The translations under genes were made by a program, and so were the position numbers. From Conchocele bisecta (taxonomy: Eukaryota; Mollusca; Bivalvia; Lucinida; Thyasiridae): a DNA stretch of 64,000 bases. The notes beneath the pieces were generated by a model that saw only the letters and a list, made by a program, of their open reading frames with translations, did no database searches and was not told where the DNA came from. Location: contig JAQRGA010000379.1 of the NCBI GenBank assembly GCA_029237695.1, positions 25,151-89,150 of the forward strand, read 5' to 3'. The number at the start of each line of letters is the position of its first letter. The stretch's first letter is position 1. Below, one piece after another: positions 57,776 through 64,000 of the stretch.

Positions 57776-58060
57776 TTTCAATTATAAGTGAATATCCAAT
57801 AAACTGTAGTTGCTGGAGATAAAATAAACAATTAGCTTGCGAATAAAAGATGTTCAAGGCAATAATCTAGTTAGTGATAGTTTAAGCGTTGCTATGGTAG
57901 TAACAACTAGTGTTACTACGTTAGTTGATGTTGGTGATTGTGCTTACACAGTAGAGATTACTAATACCAAGGATGAGAGTGCTACTATTACTGTTAGTAT
58001 TGCTGAAAAAGACTTACTTCATAAATCTGTAATAACTTTTTGTTTCTTTCAAAACTAGAG
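57776..58060 (+). pseudogene. Second Ig-like domain remnant of the adhesin
   Basis: The frame 57837-58058 reads LRIKDVQGNNLVSDSLSVAM and ITNTKDESATITVSIAEKD, a further bacterial Ig-like repeat in a new frame. It is probably the next passenger domain of the same adhesin, separated by indels. Confidence 0.5.
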
Positions 58061-58099
58061 GACATATTCATAGAACTGTTATGCTCTCACTATACGCAA

Positions 58100-58215
58100 A
58101 GAATTTGGTTAGATAAAAACCTCGGGGCAGAGAGAGTATGTGAAGCACATGGCGATAGCACTTGTTTTGGCGATCTATATCAATGGGGTAGGAAAACTGA
58201 CTGACATCAAAAATG
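58100..58215 (+). pseudogene. FISUMP-like domain fragment
   Basis: WLDKNLGAERVCEAHGD and CFGDLYQWGRKTD, interrupted by a stop, match the FISUMP (Fibrobacter paralogous) signature of surface proteins. Probably the C-terminal domain of the same or another adhesin. The bases from here to 58500 contain no other gene; AT-rich promoter-like sequence precedes the TolC-like gene. Confidence 0.6.
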
Positions 58216-58500
58216 AACTTCAGATTGGACACTCATAAAAACATACAGTATTTAGGATTGTGTTTGCTATGATTTATAATTCAATTTAAGAATTAAACTA
58301 AAAAGAGAATCAGAAGAGATCAATGTAAAATATTAAGTCTATTAAGAAAAATATGATTTATATATTTATATTTTATACTATATTCACTTAATTAATGTTA
58401 TAAGTATTTGGATGTTTATTTGAGTCTATGTAAAATTTAACCATATAATAATTGTTATTATTGGCTTATAATCATCAATAGTAATATTTTGCAGAGTGAT

Positions 58501-59961
58501 ATGTTTGAATTAATGAAAATTATTGTAGGAACTATATCTTTTTTGTTTGTTGTGAATATTTTGGCATTGACTGAACAGGAGTTTATTGATAAAGTATTAA
58601 GTCGAGATACACATTTTGAAAAAGATAAGATATATGTTGCTATTAAACAAATAGAATTAGATGCCAGCAAGCATAGTTATGTACACTGGAATACTAATTT
58701 AACTGCGTCATTATCAAACAGTTATTACGACATAAATAAAGACACAACTTCTACATCTGTTTATGAAAAATATCGCCTTAAAGACACTAAGTCTATTGGA
58801 TTAACAACCCAAAGAAAGTTCTTGTCCAATCCCTCTAGTTTGACATTGAGTGTTAAGCGCTCAATTCCAAATATTAATATAGAACGTTATAGGCAAGAAA
58901 GGCCCTATACTGGCAATAATGCTAAATATAACGTTACTACTTTTGATAATACTTATGCATTTAGTTACAAGTATCCATTATTAAAACATGATAATAATGC
59001 AACAAGTTTAAAAAGTTATCGACGTAATATTTTAGATCTAAAGCGAGAAGAGTTGGATTTTCATGATGCGCAAGAAGGGTTTTTGGTTGATCGTTTAGAA
59101 CAATATATTGATTGGAATTTTTACCAAAAAAATGCTGATATTTACCTATATTATAGGCAATCATTAAAAATAATTAAAGCTAATAAGGCAAAAGACAAGT
59201 CGAAATTAAACACACTCATCTTACGTGCAAATCAGGATGTATTAAGTAATGATAGTAAATTACAATCTTTAAAAAAAGCATTGGTTAGCGCATTAAACGA
59301 CCCAAGCTTATGGCTTCAAAGCCCTGAAATAAATGTCAATAAATACCCAAAAATCATGTCTGATTTAACGCAATATTTACGTCATGAAGTACGTTCTTTA
59401 TTAAAACTTGATATTGATAAGCATTTAATAAAGATTGATTTAGATTATTATAAAAATCAATCTTTATCAAAATTAGATTTTAGTATTGGCGCTAAAAAAA
59501 ATGATAATAAAGGCAATACAATGACTACAAATTACTCTAATAAGAGTGTTCTTTATACTGCCAGTCTAGATTTCAGTACACCAATTGGTGTTGATGTTAA
59601 TAATTATAAAAATATCAAAGTGTCACAACTAAATTTAAGAAAACTAAATATAGACTACGACAATAAATTAAAGGATATTCTTTCAGATATAGAGGTGTTA
59701 ATTATTGAACTACGATTAGTAAAAGAGACACTTAATGCGTATAAAAAGATAATCATTAATGTGGAGAATGAAGCTAATTTAGCACTTGCGGATTACCTAA
59801 ATCAATCTATTGCAGTTGAGGTACTAATTGATGCCTATAAAGAAAAACGCGATGTTGAATTAGACTATGTTAAAGCATTTACAGATTATCAAGAAAGTTT
59901 ACTTAAATATAATGATAAACTTGATAGAATACTGTGGTTGGCAAAAACTAAGAAGCAGTAA
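58501..59961 (+). CDS. TolC-family outer-membrane protein
   Basis: An intact ~486-residue frame; ATG 58516 (MKIIVGTISFLFVVNILA) or 58501 gives a signal peptide. The rest is long amphipathic helices with paired repeats (SQLNLRKLNIDYDNKLKDIL, ALADYLNQSIAVEVLIDAYK and AFTDYQESLLKYNDKLDRIL at the C-terminus), the layout of a TolC channel. Overall similarity to TolC is weak, and it lacks its own adaptor and pump nearby. It could serve type I secretion of an adhesin. No start problem or break seen. Confidence 0.65.
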   Translation: MFELMKIIVGTISFLFVVNILALTEQEFIDKVLSRDTHFEKDKIYVAIKQIELDASKHSYVHWNTNLTASLSNSYYDINKDTTSTSVYEKYRLKDTKSIGLTTQRKFLSNPSSLTLSVKRSIPNINIERYRQERPYTGNNAKYNVTTFDNTYAFSYKYPLLKHDNNATSLKSYRRNILDLKREELDFHDAQEGFLVDRLEQYIDWNFYQKNADIYLYYRQSLKIIKANKAKDKSKLNTLILRANQDVLSNDSKLQSLKKALVSALNDPSLWLQSPEINVNKYPKIMSDLTQYLRHEVRSLLKLDIDKHLIKIDLDYYKNQSLSKLDFSIGAKKNDNKGNTMTTNYSNKSVLYTASLDFSTPIGVDVNNYKNIKVSQLNLRKLNIDYDNKLKDILSDIEVLIIELRLVKETLNAYKKIIINVENEANLALADYLNQSIAVEVLIDAYKEKRDVELDYVKAFTDYQESLLKYNDKLDRILWLAKTKKQ

Positions 59962-60022
59962 TTGTAGTCTACTCAACTGTGATTGATTGAATTTGAATGG
60001 TGTAATTTTTTACCATAATCAT

Positions 60023-60550
60023 TTAAACTTTTTTTTTAGGTCGTCCACCAATATTAATTGGAATATTCTTGGTCTCATAAGTACTCTGACCATTTTCAAT
60101 GGTATAGCCAGAACTCTTGTCTATTTTATTATTCCATATCAATTTATCATTGACAATAGGTAGTTTAAACGTAATGTTAAGTTTATGACCTATTTGTTTA
60201 TTAATACCATCTCTATTCAAACTCATGGCAGGGTGAACGATAATATCTTTAACTAAACCTTTCAAAGTGTCACTTGTATTCTTATCTAAATTATCACTTA
60301 TCTCATCACCATATTTAGATACCCAGTCAATCCAATCCTTTCTCGAGTCTAAATCATCAATTTCCTTAATTGAAATCTTCCTATTATCTTCCAAGGACTC
60401 TAATTCTTCATTTAGACTTTTGATCATTGATCGGTAAATTCGATCATCTATCTTACTCAACATGTTGTTAACTTCTACCTTTGAGATGGAGTTTATTGTA
60501 TTTAACACGTTAGATTTTATGAACCTAATCTGATAACATACCAAGTTCAT
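60023..60550 (-). pseudogene. Large serine recombinase, C-terminal fragment
   Basis: A helical coiled-coil region (SLNEELESLEDNRKISIKEID) followed by TLKGLVKDIIVHPAMSLNRDG and LNITFKLPIVNDKL is typical of the C-terminal part of large serine recombinases. The N-terminal resolvase domain with the catalytic Ser and the DNA-binding parts is absent. It is transcribed away from the adjacent type I R-M operon (divergent starts 26 bases apart). A mark of integration of the R-M island. Confidence 0.55.
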
Positions 60551-60575
60551 TTACAATTTATTTTGGACTTAATTT

Positions 60576-62286
60576 ATGTCTGTTAACCATAGTGAAATCT
60601 CATCTTTTATTTGGAACGTTTGTGATGACGTATTAAGAGGATTATTCAAACCTCATGAGTACGGTGATATCATCCTACCATTCACTGTTCTAAGACGTCT
60701 TGACTGTGTATTAGAACCACATAAAGATACTGTCATTGATCTATATAACGAATACAAGTCACAGGTGGATGACCCAACACCAATCATTCTTGGAAAGGTC
60801 AATACAACATTCTTCAACCATTCCCAATATGATTTAACACGTCTCAAGCAAGACCCTTCAAACGTGATGATGAACTTTAATAACTATCTAAGTGGGTATA
60901 GTGAAAATGTTGTCGAGCTTATCGAAAACTTCCAATTAGAAAAACCAATTGAGAAGTTAAATAAAAACAATCGTTTATTTCAATTCATTGAGAAATTTAG
61001 TGAGATCGACTTACACCCTGATGTTGTATCGAACCATCAAATGGGTCAAATATTTGAAGAGTTGTTAAGAAAATTCTCTGAGATGAGTAATGAAACATCT
61101 GGTGAACATTACACACCAAGAGATGTTGTTAAATTACTTGTATCAATGGTATTTTCACAAGACTCTAACGACCTACAAGGTGATGGTAAAGTGAGAAGTA
61201 TCTTTGACCCTTGTTGTGGAACTGGTGGAATGTTGACCACTGGTCAAGAGTGGGTTCATGAGAATATCAATGATAAAGTTGAGTTTAGATTATTAGGTCA
61301 AGAATTAAACCCACAAACATATTCAATTTGTAAATCTGACATGATGATCACTGGTGGAAACCCAGAGAACATTCGTCAAGGTTCATCATTATCTGAGGAT
61401 GGATTTCAAGGTGACAAATTTGACTACATGTTGACTAATCCACCCTATGGAGTTAGTTGGAAGTCAGAAAAGAGTTTTATTGAAAATGAAAGTGACAATC
61501 CTAACGGTAGATTTTCAGTAGGAACACCAAGATCGTCAGACGGTCAGTTATTATTCTTACAACATATGATTTCTAAGATGGATTCAAAAGGTTCTCGTAT
61601 TGGTATCGTGTTAAACGGTTCACCAATGTTTACCGGTGATGGTGGTTCGGGTGAGAGTGAGATTCGTAAGTGGATTATTGAAAGTGACATGTTAGATTGT
61701 ATTGTTTCACTTCCAGATCAATTATTCTTTAATACCGGTATATCAACTTATATTTGGATAGTTACCAATAAAAAATCAGAGGATAGAAAAGGTAGGGTTC
61801 AATTAATTAATGGTTCTGAGTTCTATAACAAGTTAAGAAAAAATCTTGGTGATAAGAGTAAAGAAATCAGTCAAGACGGTAGAGATAGAATATTAGAAAC
61901 TTACTCTAGTTTTATTGAGAATGAACATTCACAGATTCATGATAATGAGTATTTTGGTTATACTAAAGTAACTATCGAACAACCATTAGAAAAAAAATGG
62001 TGAAATAATAAACCAATAAACAAGGCAAACCAAAACCAGATACTACAAAACGTGATTATGAAAGAATCCCTTTAACTGATGATATTGAAGATTATTTTGA
62101 AAAAGAGGTAAAAACTCATCTACCTGATTCATGGATGGATGAATCCAAAAACAAAGTTGGTTATGAGATTAACTTTACCAAATACTTTTACAAGTACAGC
62201 CACTTCGTTCAATGGGTGAAATAACTCAGGATTTACTTAAACTCGAAGAAGAGTCTGAGAATTTATTAAAAGAGGTTGTTAAGTAA
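60576..62286 (+). pseudogene. hsdM: Type I restriction-modification methyltransferase subunit HsdM, one frameshift near the 3' end
   Basis: An N6-adenine methyltransferase of the type I complex (M2S, R2M2S). HsdM_N lies at residues 1-150 (SEISSFIWNVCDDVLRGLF). Then EHYTPRDVVKLLVSM, DPCCGTGGMLT (SAM motif I) and NPPYGVSW (catalytic NPPY) follow. The frame ends at 62003, but other frames (GKPKPDTTKRDYERIPLTDD and RSMGEITQDLLKLEEESENL) continue the protein to TAA 62284-62286. That stop overlaps the hsdS ATG. Corrected length is ~565 residues, normal for the family. Confidence 0.9.
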
Positions 62287-63584
62287 TGAACACTTATCCA
62301 TCATACAAAGATAGTGGTGTTGAGTGGATTGGTGATATCCCGAGTGAGTGGGATGTAAAAAGACTAGATCACTTTTTTACACAAAGAAAAGATAAGGTCG
62401 ATGACACTATGTACCCACCTCTGTCAGTAACAATGAAAGGGATTAAAAATCAGTTGGAAGGGGTGGCAAAATCAGATGACAATTCAAATAGAAAATTAGT
62501 TTTAAAAAAGAAAAAATGATTTTGTAATTAATTCTAGATCTGACCGAAGGGGTTCGTCGGGTATATCTTTTAGAGATGGATCGGTAGTCGTTGATTAATA
62601 CTGTATTAGAACCTAAAATATAAACACTAACTATGTTGAATATCTACTAAAAAGTCACTACTTTTATGAAGAGTACTTTAGATTCGGTAAAGGTATTCAT
62701 TTTGATTTATGGAGTACAAACTATTCCTTAATGAAAAATATAAAATACCTGTTTTATTTTAAGTGAGGAAGAACAACAGCAAATCTCAGATTACCTCGAC
62801 TACAAAACCTTAAAGATTGATACACTCCTTGAGAAAACTGAACAAAAAATTGAGTTGTTAAAAGAACAACGAACATCACTCATTAATACAACTGTTACTA
62901 AAGGATTAAAACCCTAATGTTGAAATGAAAGATAGTGGTGTTGAGTGGATTGGTGAGATCCCTAGTGGGTGGAATAGATCCAAATTAAAGTACGAACTAA
63001 ACAAAATTGTAACAGGTGGAACACCAACAACTTCGAATGAAGATTATTGGCCCGATGGTGAAGAGATTAATTGGATAAGTATATCGGACATGACATCCAA
63101 TCCAAAAGGGGTTGAATCGACAAAAAAACAAATAACACAAAAAGGACTGGAATCAAAAAATCTACAGATTCTACCTAACGGTACATTAATTTATTCTATA
63201 TACGGGTCAATTGGTAAGGTTAATAGAATAAAAATAGACTCAACAATTCACCAAGGAATTTTGGGATTAACAACTAACAAAGGACTAAGTACTAAGTACT
63301 TAGAGTACTACTTAGTTTTTTTGTATAAAGACATATCATCTTTTTCATCCGGAACTACACAGGACAACCTAAACCAAGAAAAGGTAAGGAATTTTGAAAT
63401 ACCACTTCCACCAATCCAAGAACAACAACAAATCGTTGATTATCTAGACTTCGAGGCCTCAAAAATTGATAAACTCGTTGATATTGAATCTAAACGTATT
63501 GATTTGTTAAAAGAATATCGTCAATCATTAATTTCTGAAGTGGTTACTGGTAAGGTTGATATTCGATCCGAGGTGTTAGTATGA
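62286..63584 (+). pseudogene. hsdS: Type I specificity subunit HsdS, frameshifted in the first half
   Basis: DNA-recognition subunit with two target-recognition domains. The first half starts with SGVEWIGDIPSEWDVKRL and ends with EEEQQQISDYLDYKTLKID, but is broken near 62515, 62590 and 62760. The second half (62925-63584) is intact, starting SGVEWIGEIPSGWNRSKL and ending IQEQQQIVDYLDFEASKID. The repeated conserved regions are the spacers between the two domains. The ATG overlaps the hsdM stop; the stop overlaps the hsdR ATG. The recognition site cannot be predicted. Confidence 0.88.
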
Positions 63585-64000
63585 ATTACACAGAGTTAAA
63601 CTTTGAAGACCATATCGAACAAAGACTGTTAGAGAGTGGTTACATACAGTCTTTACCTGAAAATAAAGAATATGATAAAACTCTATGTTTGATCCCTTCA
63701 CAACTCATAGAGTTTATACAAGAAACCCAACCAAAGAAATACCAAAAACTCACCGAACAATACGGTGATGATACTAATAACAAACTCACTAAAAGAATCT
63801 CAGAACAAATTGAATCCAAAGGAGTTATTGAGGTTCTTCGTAAAGGTGTAAAGGATAGAGGGAATACCTTTAAATTAGTGTATTTCAAACCCAAATCTGG
63901 ACTTAATCAAGAACACCAAGATCTATACAAAAAGAACCGTTTTATAGAGTTAAGACAACTTAAATATTCAAAAAAGAACGAAAACTCTATTGATATTGAT
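63581..64000 (+). CDS. hsdR: Type I restriction subunit HsdR, N-terminal part (runs off the window)
   Basis: ATG 63581 overlaps the hsdS stop (ATGA). The 140 visible residues (NYTELNFEDHIEQRLLESGY, TLCLIPSQLIEFIQETQPKKY, GVIEVLRKGVKDRGNTFKLV) are the start of the HsdR nuclease domain; the nuclease Asp/Glu-x-Lys motif and helicase domain lie beyond position 64000. The frame is open to the window end. It completes the M-S-R operon. Confidence 0.85.
   Translation, partial: MNYTELNFEDHIEQRLLESGYIQSLPENKEYDKTLCLIPSQLIEFIQETQPKKYQKLTEQYGDDTNNKLTKRISEQIESKGVIEVLRKGVKDRGNTFKLVYFKPKSGLNQEHQDLYKKNRFIELRQLKYSKKNENSIDID

Overview
The window is AT-rich accessory DNA from a bacterium, most likely a gammaproteobacterium. 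The pointers are an HU-type nucleoid protein, a Dot/Icm (IncI-like) type IVB conjugation module, a Cus-type copper efflux operon, an intimin-like inverse autotransporter and a DUF4102 integrase. The low GC and the mix of adhesin, Fic and FISUMP-like pieces would suit a marine sulphur-oxidising (SUP05-like) symbiont, but that is inference. No core housekeeping operon and no complete tRNA or rRNA gene was seen.

Layout. 1-4.2 kb: HipA/HipB-like remnants, a DotA/TraY remnant, and a decayed type II restriction-modification system (C5 methyltransferase, small HTH protein, Eco47II-family endonuclease). 4.2-17.6 kb: backbone of a type IVB conjugative element with HU, a ParA/ribbon-helix-helix partition module, XRE regulators, a HigB/HigA-like pair whose toxin gene holds twelve 8-bp repeats, DotL/IcmO coupling ATPase, a short TOPRIM (topoisomerase IA-like) protein, an LPD7-like protein, two secreted proteins and DotI/IcmL. 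A 15-bp motif recurs near several promoters of this element. The module is cut at a dispersed hairpin repeat. 17.6-20.3 kb: two Fic proteins and an HTH protein. 20.3-23.6 kb (minus strand): a compact YcaO cluster made of a 29-codon peptide, a hairpin terminator, a Cys-rich partner, YcaO and an MFS exporter. 23.7-26.6 kb: integrase and plasmid remnants, an XF1762-family protein and endonuclease I. 26.6-31.6 kb: a LuxR-type regulator with a hydroxylase, dehydrogenase, TSUP permease, methyltransferase and LuxI-like GNAT protein; two matching lux-box-like palindromes sit where the regulated promoters should be. 31.6-33.1 kb: TraD-like and TraI-like fragments of a second conjugation system.

33.1-37.1 kb: first copy of gene A (223 aa), a tRNA-Ser-like attachment site, an integrase and an iteron plasmid replicon (Rep_3). 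37.1-45.4 kb: a copper island (YfiR-like, CsoR-like, CusC, CusB, CusA, cupredoxin) inserted into the tail of rep. 45.5-53.4 kb: a 3.3-kb module A-B-C plus a truncated C5 methyltransferase, tandemly repeated and framed by IS3 end fragments. B and C each carry a Cys/His pair of NlpC/P60-like type. This multicopy three-gene module, the LuxR cluster and the YcaO cluster are the best candidates for something undescribed. 53.4-60 kb: a decayed integrase, a YcaO fragment, an inverse autotransporter adhesin split by an IS3 element, and a TolC-like protein. 60-64 kb: a serine recombinase tail and a type I restriction-modification system (hsdM, hsdS, start of hsdR).

Caution. More than twenty recognisable genes are broken by single-base indels, mostly in homopolymers, and the near-identical tandem copies also differ by single-base indels. 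A share of the apparent pseudogenes is therefore probably sequencing error rather than biological decay. Frameshifted genes are reported over their full homologous span.
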